Origin: Euglena gracilis
Lineage: Eukaryota > Euglenida > Euglenophyceae > Euglenales
Length of the DNA stretch: 64,000 nucleotides
Reading direction: 5' to 3'
NCBI GenBank assembly: GCA_039621445.1
Contig: CP154955.1
Span: 32,533,417 to 32,597,416 of the forward strand
Under the pieces are notes generated by a model, which saw nothing but the letters and a program-made list of their open reading frames with translations, had not been told where the DNA came from and searched no databases. Below are positions 43,478-53,908 of the stretch, one piece after another (position 1 is the first letter of the stretch; each line of letters begins with the position of its first letter). The translations under genes were made by a program, and so were the position numbers.

Positions 43478-43899
43478 GGAATGACCGCCTCATGCAAGAA
43501 ATGAACGAAAGGAAGGAAAGGGGCTGCTTGAAGTGGGCACCACACAAGGGGGGGAGACTCGGTGGCGGCCACAAACAAGGGAAGGAGACCAGAAGGAACA
43601 GAAAGGAACCCCCCAGGAAGGACCAGAAAGGAACCTTCAAACCGGACAGCCACAGAGGGACCTAGGCGAAGAACCTTGGAAGAGGGGACCCACAAAGCAA
43701 CGGGAGAGGGGGGAGGAGACACGAACCTCGAGGACGGACGGGACCCTCCCCTCACTCGACGGAGCTCCACGGGGAGACGGGAGGTGGAGGGGGAGCGGTA
43801 CAGCGGGTGCCCCACAGTGCCAGTGTGCTCAAGGGGTTCAGGCGGGGTTCAGCCTTCAAGGTTGAGATTTGAAAACGGGAAAATGGTGAGGACCAAGGG
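43478..43899 (+). other. Eroded integrase N-terminal region of F
   Basis: By position this should hold the integrase zinc-binding and first catalytic region. Only Gly/Arg/Lys-rich frames are seen (for example 43562-43978), without a clear HHCC or first Asp motif. Multiple shifts or a low-complexity insertion are likely. Confidence 0.45.
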
Positions 43900-45088
43900 A
43901 TGTCACGGAGGGTCATCAGGGAAACAACGGTGGGACACCCAGGGCTACCTCAGATGGGTCGGTGGCCGTCACGCATGACCAGCAGGGGGGAGGGGCTGAT
44001 GGGCCATCAGGCTCTTGGTTCGCCCACAACAAAAAGTCACACCAGATGGACAGGAGGCCCCCCACTAAAAACAATCAAAATTTCAAAACCAAGGACAAGG
44101 CACCCGAAGACACACGAAAAGGGCTCACCCAGAAAAAGAAATGGCCCAGAGGGCAGCCAACAGGAAGACCACAGGGCGAAGATTGGGAACCCTGGTGGAC
44201 CCTCCCACAAGTCCAAGGAAATTAAGCACTTGGGACGCGCGCGTCCCTCATCTTCAAGGGTTGCCTTTGGACATCCCATCAAGGGGATGCACGGCGTCCG
44301 GGCAGAGGTAGCCGGGCAGCAGGTGATGCGGAAACTTGCAAAGCTGGCTGCAGAAAACGGTGTCCCGTGGGTGGAACTCCTCCCACGGGCTATGAGGGCC
44401 ATTCACGACGTGCCTGGGGAGGCTGGACTGTCCCCCTACGAGATTGTTTTTGGGCGACATCGACCGTTGCGTGAGACTCCGCACAAACCACAGCAGGAGG
44501 CTGAATGTGCAACAGAATTCCTCAAACGAATAAAGGAACAAGACAGGTGGGTGGCCCAAACGCTCAATCAAAAACTAGAGCCTCGGAAAGAGGCTGTGAA
44601 CCAGAAACGACGTGAACCCCCAGCCCTGAAAATTGGTTCCAAGGTTTGGTATCAACCCGAACGACAGCCTGGAACCGACAAGTTGGAACCCAGGTGGAAA
44701 GGGCCAGCGGTGGTTTTGGAAAGAGTGGGAGACCACTCCTACGTGGTGGAGCTTCAACCAGGGAAACGGCAGCCGGCCCACCGGTCCCAACTAAAACCAC
44801 ACGTGGAAGACATTTACTCAACCACCCCCGTGCCTTTGTGTTTTTGGTGTGGAAAAGCTCAAGAACTGGAGGTTGGACCTGACGAGTGGGAGGTGGAAAG
44901 GGTGCACAACCACCGACACGAAAACGGGAAGACGTAATTTTTGGTGCGGTGGAAAGGATTTGGGCCAGAAAACGACCAATGGGAACCACTGGGGAATTTT
45001 TTCTTTAAAATCAATAATGACGTGGTTGCCTATTGTGTGGAGAACGGGGAGGATTTGGACGCAAAGGAATTCTTGGAACTGATGAAGT
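43900..45088 (+). pseudogene. Integrase C-terminal part and chromodomain of F
   Basis: The frame 43900-44937 becomes recognisable at GVRAEVAGQQVMRKLAKLAA and VPWVELLPRAMRAIHDVPGE, then AGLSPYEIVFGRHRPLRETP, as in Ty3/gypsy integrases after the catalytic Glu. IGSKVWYQPERQPGTDKLEP and RWKGPAVVLERVGDHSYVVE match the C-terminal barrel (GPY/F-like). Then VERVHNHRHENGKT, a TAA at 44935-44937, and in the same frame FLVRWKGFGPENDQWEPLGN complete a chromodomain. It ends at TGA 45086-45088. The two catalytic Asp residues were not found. Confidence 0.75.
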
Positions 45089-45130
45089 GACAAGGTTCCT
45101 TGTCTTCTTCATCCCCACATTCCCTCACAG

Positions 45131-45826
45131 ATGGCCCGACATCGACGTCAACAACGCCAACACCAACCTCAACAACCCCAACATCACCACCCCTACTTTC
45201 GACCTCAACCCCTTCGACGCCCACCCCCTCCCCCATACCAGCCACCTCCAACCCCCGACTTCACCATCCCCACCATTCTACCCCCACCCCTACGCAAGGC
45301 CCTCGAGGCCGAGCTCCCCCCCGCCAGCTGCTGGAGAACGCCCACACCCACCCCTACCCAGCCTACAAGCTGCCTCCTACCCCCAACCATACACATACCC
45401 ACCCCAATACCACCCCAGCCCACCCCAACAACGACACCACCCCCCCCCCCGGAAGGAGCGCGGGCGGTCCATCTGCAGCAGCCCCCACAGCCCCCGCTCC
45501 CTCAGCCCCCCCCCTCTACCTCGGGACCCCGGACCGGAGCCCGTCCCCCCAGGCGTCGCCGACCTCCCCGTCCTCCTCCGACAACGACTCGCCCCAGAGA
45601 CGCCCCACACCCTGGTTCCTCCAGGACCTCTGGGGCTAGCTCCCTCCTGGAGGCTCACTTCCCCCCCTCTAATATTGGTTCGGGCTGCCACCCCCGCAAC
45701 CCCCTTTACCTGTTCAGAGCCCTCAGACCGTTCCTTCGACCGCAGTGGGAGAGGAAGCTGTTCCACCTGGAGTTGAACCTGGAGCGCCCCCCCCCCACGC
45801 CGAACCTGGGGTGCCCCCCCCACTGA
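45131..45826 (+). CDS. Pro-rich open frame after pol of F
   Basis: An ATG 43 bases after the pol stop opens 231 codons: MARHRRQQRQHQPQ, then long Pro/Thr/His stretches, and a more normal C-terminal part (LYLFRALRPFLRPQWERKLF). Other overlapping frames are also open because the DNA is extremely C-rich, so coding is doubtful. The place, between chromodomain and 3' LTR, is where some Ty3/gypsy elements carry an extra frame, but no signal peptide or membrane segment is seen and I do not propose an envelope function. Confidence 0.3.
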   Translation: MARHRRQQRQHQPQQPQHHHPYFRPQPLRRPPPPPYQPPPTPDFTIPTILPPPLRKALEAELPPASCWRTPTPTPTQPTSCLLPPTIHIPTPIPPQPTPTTTPPPPPEGARAVHLQQPPQPPLPQPPPSTSGPRTGARPPRRRRPPRPPPTTTRPRDAPHPGSSRTSGASSLLEAHFPPSNIGSGCHPRNPLYLFRALRPFLRPQWERKLFHLELNLERPPPTPNLGCPPH

Positions 45827-45889
45827 ACCAGGGTACCCCCCGCGAGGACCTGGGTTCCCCCCACGGGCAGCCTAAGGTTGGGGCAGAGA

Positions 45890-46720
45890 TTTTTATTAAA
45901 AAAAAAGGGGGGCAGAGCGCTTGGCCCCCCCCCCCTGACAAGGGACCTGGGAGGGGGTCCAGCCAGCACACCAAAAAAAAGACGAAAAAGGAAAAGAAGG
46001 GAGGCCCAGCCAACTGCCACCACCCCAAAACAGGGACCGTGGGCAGCGCTTGGCGCCTGCCCCCCCCCGTCGACGAAAGGCCTAGAAGGGGTTGCAGCCC
46101 CGGACCTGCAAAAAAAAAACCAGAACCTGGGTTGGCCACACCTGGTCTGACCCAAAGCGTAGAGGGCTCAACTGAAACCCAGCCCTCCGCTTACTTTGTG
46201 CATTTTTCAACTCCACAGACGCTTGATGAAAGAGAGGGGGTGGACCGGAAGTCGGGCAAATGAAACTGCTGCCCCCCCCCCCACGCCTGACAGAGCTGGG
46301 GGTACCAGGATACACCCCTGGGAGCATTCAAAAAAAAATTGAACAAGACTTTTTGGCTGAGGTGGGCAGCACTTGTCAGTTCCCTCCCCCCGTACAGGAC
46401 CTGGACCTCCACCAAGGCTGAATGAAACCCCCCCATGGGGGAACCAGCCACCTGACCTCCCCTGAAAAAAAAACTGCCCCTGCCCCAGCCTGGTTTTAAC
46501 CGAAAGACCCTGACTCAGCCTTCGCTTGATTTTTGTAAAAATTCGCCCCCGGACGACGACTGACCGCTTGGCAGGCGAAGGCGGTCCCCCCGAACGGGAG
46601 CTGCCCCCTTTTCAAAAAAAACCGGGGCTATGGTCGGCGCCTGCCCCCCCCCTCCACACGACAAGGGAACTGGGGGGGGGGGACAGCCACCGAAAAAAAA
46701 AAACAGGCCCCCCCCCGAGC
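45890..46720 (+). repeat. Imperfect C-run/A-run repeats in the F 3' region
   Basis: Three related blocks (about 45895-45985, 46030-46125, 46610-46705) share a G-rich lead, GGGCAGCGCTTGGCGCCTGCC-like core, a C-run, a GAC(A/G)AAGG element and a closing A-run. They are noncoding or low-complexity and separate the Pro-rich frame from the 3' LTR. Confidence 0.5.
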
Positions 46721-46830
46721 AAACGTTTGACCAGCCTGTGACCAAAAACATGTACGGCCCAGCCACCTTACAACAAACGCAATCCGCACCCCTTCCTAAG
46801 TGAGTCGAAAAGAGTTGTAAACAACTCCTT

Positions 46831-46841
46831 GGAAAGGGGAG
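46831..46841 (+). promoter_or_regulatory. Polypurine tract of F
   Basis: GGAAAGGGGAG directly precedes the 3' LTR, the position of the plus-strand primer in LTR retrotransposons. Confidence 0.75.
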
Positions 46842-47551
46842 TGTGAGTCAGGAGTGCTGAGTTCCCTGGTAAGTTAGCTAACCTCAGGTGCTAACCTTAA
46901 AAGCTAACCCAGGCGCCCACAGAACTAACCAGGGGACTAGACCAAACCAGGGGCCTACTGTTTCAATGATGAAACTATTAGGATAATCCCCTCCTAACTA
47001 AATTTTAACCTCTGACCACATTTTAACCACAGACTTTGCGACCAGTTCCACAGGGCTCTGTCACTACTCTGTCCTTACTCAATCTGAATATCCATTTGCC
47101 ATTGGCATATCTGGTTCAAGTTTGAAGTCAATTCAAGATTGTCAGTATTTTCATTGGAAGTGGAAGTTGATTATCTGTTCAAGTATTGGTCTTGTGATCT
47201 GAAGTGAAGTCTGAAGCAGGAGTTGTTGCTGCTGGTGTGCCTAAGAAGCGCCAGTTCGCCGGCACCGAAGACCGTTCACTGACCACGACCTGCAATTTGA
47301 AGGCACTTCGTTGCTTTGATCAAGACCTACAGGTGTTTTATACCCGATTAATGACCCCCCAAGGGCCCACCCCGCACCAACCCCAAAAAGGAAAAAGGTC
47401 TTTTCAAACCACAGGAAATGACACAATTTTTAACAAAGGCCGCGCGGGGAATTGAAATCCAACTGGGCATGGTGATCGATCCTACGCGGGGACAGGGAAA
47501 CCCCATGGACCTGGAACAAGCGGAGCAGCAAAGGGGGTTATCCTGTACAAA
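46842..47551 (+). repeat. 3' LTR of F
   Basis: 710 bp, begins TGTGAGTCAGGAGTGC. It differs from the 5' LTR at scattered bases, by short indels and by the 13-bp hairpin, so F is older than C, D and E judged by LTR divergence. It is followed by CAGG and the resumed frame of G. Confidence 0.9.
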
Positions 47552-48490
47552 CAGGTAGACAATCAAGTACCTGCAAGCTACCTCAGGAAGCAAGGGGGGA
47601 GGGTACAAGCCCCGAACGAAATTGAACAAACGAAACAAAACTGCATGCCCAGGCCAAATTTTCTCCTAGCCTGCACAGTGTTATCAGGGAGAAGTTCGAA
47701 CAACAGTAGGTCAACCCTTCCAACACTACACTTTATTTCCAGCAGTTAAAAAGTTTGGACCGTTACACCTCCTCTTTTCAGCTTTTGTATGCAGTCATGG
47801 AGGACATGGGTTTGCACCCCCCCTCATACTCCTCCCTGGACATTGCTCAGGGCATCCAAAAATTTATTTCAGTTTTCAGTGTCACAGGCCAGAAACGCTT
47901 TTAGTGCTTGTGTGTTTATCCCAGGATGCTGGAGTCTGAGGTTTGAACAAATCCTTCAACATCTGAGGAAAAATGGCCATCATCTGTGCAAAAATACGCC
48001 GATTTTTGGGATGCCACCCCCATTGTGCAAAGACTGGCTGCTGAGGATTCCCCCTTGCATAGTGTGCCTTTGCCTGGCCTGTGCTTACGACTCATAGTTG
48101 CTTTGTGTTTATTTTGTTTATTCTCAGGTGGGGATTTGGCTTCTTTACTGTGAAAATGTTCCACGGTTCAAGAATTTATTTTGTAAAAATAAGAAGAAAA
48201 GGTTGTAAATTACATCAGTGGGATCAATTACCCTCTCTGACTTCACAAGTACACATCAGTCCAGTGCATTTATTGGTGGAATATGTCAGACGTACAGCAC
48301 ACATGGGTAAATTCAGGGACCTGTTTTCCTTTCACTTCAGCCTCCCTCTTACGCTTTGAAGCCAAATTCCATCAATGATCTCACCAAAAGTTTTTTGTTG
48401 CAGCAGGATGTACCTGCCCTTTATGGGGCACACAGCACAAGAGGTGCAGGTATCACTTTTTTTCATGTCTTTATGTTTGTATTCGGAAGA
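47552..48490 (+). pseudogene. RNase H end and tyrosine recombinase of DIRS-like element G
   Basis: After F the sequence resumes VDNQVPASYLRKQGGR (RNase H). The Dam-like region seen in A is not recognisable. From about 47780 the recombinase N-terminus reads YAVMEDMGLHPPSYSSLDIA and, one frame over, SQARNAFSACVFIPGCWSLR (A: AQARNAYSAMLLIPGFGGLR). Later: GSRIYFVKIRRKGCKLHQWD, HISPVHLLVEYVRRTA and YGAHSTRGAGITFF (His-x-x-Arg). The first catalytic Arg box and the Tyr nucleophile are not seen. The element is cut at about 48490 by the duplicated segment. Confidence 0.75.
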
Positions 48491-48493
48491 AGT

Positions 48494-49260
48494 GGCCCGG
48501 GCGGCGACCTCGATGGCCTCCGCCAGCGCCAGCCACGCCGCGGCCTCCTCACGTTGCAGCGTCGCCCGGTTGGCGACCTCGATGGCCTCCGCCTGCCGCA
48601 CCGCCAGCCGCAGGGCCGCCTGCAGGGGAGGCAGGGGGTGGGCCGGGGTTGGCATTGGCGACCGGTCCAAGGGGCACGGCTGGGAAATGAGTGGGGATAA
48701 GATGCGAGGAGAGCCATTGGGCGGTGAAGAAAATTCCTGCGGACAGACCAGCGCACAAAGGGGAAGGATCTCAATCATAAAATTGTCATTGGCATTCACA
48801 TTTGAGCCCCACGTTGAAAGGGTTGGGGTCAACACGAAAGACCAATCACAACAGAACAAACCGAAACCCCGATGGTCTTCCACCTCTGAACTGGCTTCAC
48901 AAGAGAACAAACACGCCAGGGTGCTGCCATCCGTTGGCCTCTAAAACACAGCTTTGCCAAACAAAATCGAATTATTTCCGGCAGCCATCCTCCACTTGTC
49001 TCCTCCGAGGCCTCCGAGGGGCAAATAGTGTGTCCAGGGGAGGGGTTGTATGGGATGACTCACGTCCAACCTTACGAACTTTTTGGTCCCGGGAAGCGCG
49101 CAGTATCTGGGCAAGCTGCGCGGATTCGGGGAGGGTTCCTACTTCATTTTACGAATAGGGCAGGGTTGGGATTGACCCGCCGAAAACTGGCAAATTGTCC
49201 ACAAAAAGCCACTTTGGAAGACGTTTTAAAATGTATTTTGCCTAAAAAGTGCCCCAAGTC
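48494..49260 (-). repeat. Inverted paralogue of 6.3-8.8 kb (empty site)
   Basis: On the minus strand this follows the order of 6265-6716 and then 8196-8800 without the 1.47-kb transposon: the junction reads GTTGACCCCAACCC against TCGATC-insert-TCGATCCCCAACC. It includes an exon-like block after a CCCCTGCAG acceptor (about 48640 downward: AALRLAVRQAEAIEVANRAT, ATLQREEAAAWLALAEAIEV), similar to the exon at 8732 but with a repeated AEAIEVA unit. It is cut short at 48494, so it is probably a nonfunctional gene fragment. Confidence 0.75.
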
Positions 49261-49281
49261 GACCTAAATTCCGCCTACATT

Positions 49282-49466
49282 TATGTATGTATGTATGTAT
49301 GTATGTATGTATGTATGTATGTATGTATGTATGTATGTATGTATGTATGTATGAATGTATGTATGTATGTATGTATGTATGTATGTATGTATGTATGTAT
49401 GTATGTATGTATGTATGTATGTATGTATGTATGTATGTATGTATGTATGTATGTATGTATGTATGT
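49282..49466. repeat. (GTAT)n microsatellite
   Basis: 185 bp of GTAT repeat with a single ATGA variant near 49352. It begins where homology between the two paralogous segments ends. No frame contains a stop, so open frames crossing it on either strand are artefacts. Confidence 0.97.
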
Positions 49467-49845
49467 CATATTTATTTCCGCACACTCCTGCCCCAGCCCA
49501 ATCCCTCAGCCTTACTTGTTTCCCCTGTCTGTTCCCTTTGCGGTGTTCGTTCCAGCATCCGTTTTCTTCCGACCCTGCCCCCTCGTCCAACCCTGCCGCA
49601 TCCATTTCCCTCTCTCCTCCCTAACCTGTCTCAGCATCAGTTGCCTCCCCTCCAGCTCCAATCCATCCGCACCTGTCTCAGCATCAGCTGCCTCCCCTCC
49701 CCTCCAGCTCCAATCCATCCGTACCTGTCTCAGCATCCGCTGCCACCCCCCTCCGGTTCCACCCCATCCGTCTTTGGCTCGACCTCAGACGCCACCTCCC
49801 ACCAGTCAATCTCTATCACTCCCATCACCACGAAAGATCCTCTCC

Positions 49846-50502
49846 CTAGCCGGGTCCAAGCCCCTGGCTGTCCCAGGTCGAGGCCCAGGTCCAGGTCCCA
49901 GGACCCAGTTCCAGGGGTCCCAGGTCCCAGGTCCTAGGTCCAGGTCCCGTCCCTAGCCGTGTCCCAGGCTGTCCCAGGTCGAGGTCCAGGTCCAGGTCCC
50001 AGGACCCAGTTCCAGGGGTCCCAGGTCCCAGGTCCAGGTCCTAGGTCCAGGTCCCGTCCCTTGCCGTGTCCCAGGCAGTCCCAGGTCAAGGTCCAGGTCC
50101 AGGTCCCAGGACCCAGTTCCAGGGGTCCCAGGTCCCAGTTCCAGGTCCTAGGTCCAGGTCCCGTCCCTGGCCGTGTCCCAGGCTGTCCCAGGTCAAGGAC
50201 CAGGTCCAGGTCCCAGGACCCAGTTCCAGGGGTCCCAGGTCCCAGGTCCAGGTCCTGGGTCCAGGTCCCGTCCCTGGCCGTGTCCCAGGCTGTCCCAGGT
50301 CAAGGACCAGGTCCAGGTCCCAGGACCCAGTTCCAGGGGTCCCAGGTCCCAGGTCCAGGTCCTAGGTCCAGGTCCCGTCCCTGGCCGTGTCCCAGGCTGT
50401 CCCAGGTCAAGGACCAGGTCCAGGTCCCAGGACCCAGTTCCAGGGGTCCCAGGTCCCAGGTCCAGGTCCTGGGTCCAGGTCCCGTCCCTGGCCGTGTCCC
50501 CC
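49846..50502. repeat. 107-bp minisatellite
   Basis: About six copies of a 107-bp unit that starts near (C)CTGGCCGTGTCCCAGG and is itself built from GGTCCAGGTCC / GGTCCCAGG sub-repeats. Unit starts fall near 49953, 50060, 50167, 50274 and 50381. 107 is not a multiple of 3, so each copy shifts the reading frame, and the Pro/Gly/Arg/Ser-rich open frames are artefacts. It may lie in an intron of the next candidate gene. Confidence 0.92.
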
Positions 50503-50579
50503 CACGCTTGTGGCGTGCCTCTCAGCACCTGCTGCTTCCCATCCAATTCCTCCTACCTGTCTGGTTCCCTTCCCTCACC

Positions 50580-51555
50580 GCCGGAACCAGTCAAGGCGGA
50601 GGCCGTCTGGGATGCAATGCCGTCTGGTGATTTGGTGTTCATATTTTTACCCGGCACATCAGAGTTCGATACATTTTTAGATGTGCTAATTCCGAGGCAT
50701 CCACAGAAGGGTTTCCACCCCCCCCCGCTTTTGTTTTTCAGTGGCCACTGCCATCAGCAGCAGTCTTCAAGAGACAAATATTTTGGCTGACAAACATAGC
50801 ACTGTTTCGCTCTCAAAATGAGCTTTTCCCGGGGCATGGCAAAGCGGTTTCCCCACAATTCCGCACTCCAGGCTGTGTGTTCTTCGGTTGTTGATTCAGT
50901 ATATGTGTCTCCCAGAGAGTTCCTTGTTCTTCCCCTGTTATGCCAGGACCTGCAGTGGTGCTCAGGTGGTTGCTCTGGAAGAGGTCCACGCAGGAACCAC
51001 CCCAACGGATCCTCGGACAGGGTTCTTTCCTAGTGGGAGCTGTGTTTTTTGGCCTGCCTGAAAAGCATAGATCCATCTTGCCAGAGATTTGGATCACCTC
51101 CACTGCTCCCTCCAGCCATGAATCGCACTCCCCCTGTCCCCTTAACCCCTGCCACAAGCGGACGTGGGGCGCTTCTTGCAAGCCCTTCGTTTGGCGGGTG
51201 CCTGCGGTGCTGAGGCTCCATCCAAGGGCCTTTTTCCTCCGCCTCATCTCATGCACCCACCCCCTGCCACCTCCCTCCAGATAGCCATCCGACAGCGGAC
51301 CAGGCGCGGGGAGGTGGAGTGCATCGGGACACCCTGGTGCCATGATTGGCTGCACCCCCCAATATTTTTTTTTGTTACCGGTGTGTGGTTTTAGGAGCAC
51401 CTGCGGGTGGCAGGGCCAGTCCAACACTGCTCTGCAGCAGAAGACAACAACATTCCCCACATCCTCCGGATCCACCGCCAATTTGCCCTGCCCATGCTTG
51501 GTAGTCATTTACCGCCACCCCAAGGTGGGCATCCCCCACCGTACCGTGATTATAG
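50580..51555 (+). CDS. Possible multi-exon gene, identity unknown
   Basis: Several protein-like blocks line up on the + strand. VKAEAVWDAMPSGDLVFIFL + PGTSEFDTFLDVL (about 50588-50685) weakly recalls the G-x-I-L-V-F-L-P-G block of DEAH-box helicases. MAKRFPHNSALQAVCSSVVD (about 50836) and LVGAVFFGLPEKHRSILPEI (about 51031) follow. A clean acceptor/donor pair gives an exon at 51281-51336 (IAIRQRTRRGEVECIGTP). A 58-bp GT-AG intron splits a Trp codon and rejoins in phase at 51395, ending CLVVIYRHPKVGIPHRTVII at TGA 51558-51560. A 231-codon minus-strand frame overlaps (51508-50813) but has no recognisable pattern. The function is not assigned. Confidence 0.3.
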
Positions 51556-51560
51556 AGTGA

Positions 51561-53640
51561 GCGGGTGCTGAAGTTTCCTCTATAATCAGGTGCCAAAGGT
51601 CCCTATTTTTTTGGCAGTTTTGCAAAGGTTACCTCTGCCACATATCCACAGGCAGTTGAGAAGCTTATGCAAATTTTTTTTAGGAGCTGGATTCTGGTGC
51701 ACCTTTTCCCGTGCTTCTCCTCCCAAAAGTTGATGGGTCGGCTTTAGTCCCCGCTCATCCCATTGTGGGTGAGGGAACATGCCTGCCCTAGTGTACCCCT
51801 CTATTTTACGGTGTTGCGAGCGCTCATTGTCCAACTGTGTTGTGAACCCTGGCCATCTCCTCTGGTCTAAGGGGGGTTCTTCAGCCCTGGCTGTCGCTCA
51901 GGAAAGAGCCCCGCCTGCTCAGTGGTGGTGAACTGGATTGTCAACTGGGCGCCCACAGATTTTCCCAAACCTTTGTTGGCTTTTGTGTTGGATTTTTTCT
52001 GTTTGATTCAAACAGCCGTGTCATTCCCCTTGTAGCCATATTGGCTGGTTTTATTATTGCAAACGTGGCGTTAAAAGTTCAATGGGTGGTTGCGCCGAAA
52101 TTCTGTGTTCCAACAAAACACAGGGGCTCAAGCTAGGGTTTCTGTGCCCCAAAATCTGTATATTGTGAGAGAATGGCCGAAGTTCGGAGATTATTGTCCC
52201 AATGAGGAGGAACATTTTCCCAATGGGAAACCTGCCCATACATCAAATTTTGCCGTGACACAGGTTTTCTGAGAGCAAAAACTTATTTCAATTTTCGCCG
52301 AGATACCCGGACCCCTGAGATCAACAGAAAAAAAATCATCCAACTGGCCCATATGGCCAGGGTTTGCCCCCCTCCCCCACACTCCACGGCGTTGTCTTTT
52401 GAAGATGAAGGGTGATCTGACCTTTGATTTCCCATTTTGGCTCGGTCTGAGCTAACAGTTTGCTGGGCATCACCGTGACGTTTCCGTTGAAAAATGGGAG
52501 TCATCCCCAGGAGTTTATGACGATTGAAAATTGGGCACACACAGAGCCACATTTTGATTCTTGGATTTGACATACTCTGATTCAACCTCAAAATCAAGAG
52601 TTGTGCTATTGGCACGCGACCCAATGCAGGCGAGCCACTGCACAGTGCTACCATTTTCTATGGTGTCCTCTGTTCACCCCAATGCTTCAGGAATTCTCAT
52701 GTGGCTGGCAGTTGACTTGAATAAATGCCTCATCCATTTCCAAAACATGACGTTTCTAGCGATCTATTTTTTTTGCAATACCCAGCATTTTTGCACAAAC
52801 CAGTGACTAATAGGGTGCAACCCCGAATTTTTGTCCAGGCAAATAGCCCATATGATATATGTCAATCTGGAAGATACACATTGTATGAGGGCAAAACAAT
52901 CCGCTATTTTTTTCCTCCTCTGTATTCACATACGGCAGCAAATGCTTTTGCCCCCTTCACTGCTTTTCCCACTGGACCAGCCTTCCGGCAAACCTTTTGG
53001 TCATCGATATAAATTTCTCAGTATCAATCTCAGTCTCAGTTTAGTTGGCCTTACGCCATCAGCTCACAACAGGGTATCACCCCGTTTTCCTAATTGCATT
53101 TTCCCCGATTGTCAACGTTGACATGATCTGGTGGTTGTGAGTGCCAGAACGACAGTTAGTGCAAACTGCCAGGATTGTCTACAAAGCGATGCCTTAGAGG
53201 GGTGCTCTAGTGATGTATTTTGCAGCTGTGGTCACCTTGAGTCAACATTAGTGTGGATCGGTGCATGGCAGAAGCCTGGCACAACCCAGAACTGTTATTG
53301 GAAAATTTCTCTGGTTTCATTTTATTGTTGTTGTTGTTGTTGGTGGACATTTCCAAGAGCAGATGAACAAACCGTTCTCCCCCAATCACAAGACAAGGTG
53401 TTGGTATCAGATTACGTCTCACGGTTCAGGCATTCATTGTTTGTCATGCCGCCTGGATTTTGTTTGCCCGGTCGCAATCTGCATACAGTCCAGCGTATAA
53501 ATACGGGAAAGGTTACGTAGGCTCGCTTTTGCAGATTTTCACTCCTCGTGTGTGCCTCATCATACTAAGGAGAAGCAATTGTGAGGGTCCATGGATTGCC
53601 ACGAGGTGGAACAGTGATGGCCGGAATGTGCCTGTTGATT
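51561..53640. other. No confident gene
   Basis: AT/GC-balanced sequence with only short frames on both strands. A SRVVLLARDPMQASHCTVLP-like block (about 52590) could be an exon but lacks convincing neighbours. A TTGTTGTTGTTGTTGTTGG run lies near 53326. Confidence 0.4.
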
Positions 53641-53686
53641 GCGGAGGTTGTGAGGTTTATTTCAGCCTGCTCCCTCCTGCAGCTTC

Positions 53687-53908
53687 ATGGAGCAACCTGC
53701 AGTTCTGCAGTCCATGGTGCCCCATGTGTGTCTGATTGGTCATGCTCTGCCCCAGTCCATAGATCAGGGTGCTAACGTTGCCATTCAGGCCCGCAACCAC
53801 CACCCAACGTCAGCGCCATCATATGTGGCCCGCTTTTTCCCTGCCTCAGATTTAGAGGGGTGCCAAGGGGCTGTGGGGAACGTTCTACTCTCCTCCGTGG
53901 AGTCATGA
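53687..53908 (+). CDS. Exon-like open frame, unknown
   Basis: 73 codons, MEQPAVLQSMVPHVCLIGHA ... YVARFFPASDLEGCQG, ending TGA at 53906-53908 and preceded by a CCTCCTGCAG acceptor (53672-53681). Amino-acid composition is balanced and hydrophobic spacing is protein-like. No family recognised; it may be a terminal exon or chance. Confidence 0.2.
   Translation: MEQPAVLQSMVPHVCLIGHALPQSIDQGANVAIQARNHHPTSAPSYVARFFPASDLEGCQGAVGNVLLSSVES

Larger units (their letters stand above)
35060..47551 (+). mobile_element. LTR retrotransposon F with two methyltransferase domains
   Basis: Direct repeats of 726 and 710 bp (35060-35785, 46842-47551) begin TGTGAGTCAGG. CAGG is repeated on both sides (35056-35059, 47552-47555), and the RNase H frame of element G closes in phase when F is removed. 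A perfect initiator tRNA-Met primer site follows the 5' LTR, and the purine tract GGAAAGGGGAG precedes the 3' LTR. The order of domains is coiled-coil gag, capsid, zinc knuckle, Dam-like domain, C5-methyltransferase-like domain, aspartic protease, RT, RNase H, integrase, chromodomain. Many stops and shifts make it defective. At 12.5 kb it is long for Ty3/gypsy. Confidence 0.92.

Noticed and set aside
45131-46263. Envelope-like gene in element F
   Set aside because: No signal peptide, membrane segment or cysteine pattern. The frame is Pro-rich and composition-driven.
49846-50502. Pro/Gly/Arg/Ser-rich repeat proteins, and a CRISPR-like regular repeat
   Set aside because: A 107-bp head-to-tail minisatellite without unique spacers. 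Each unit shifts the frame, and the host is eukaryotic.
50813-51508. 231-codon minus-strand frame
   Set aside because: No recognisable domain. The opposite strand has more protein-like blocks with an in-phase intron. Kept only as a note.
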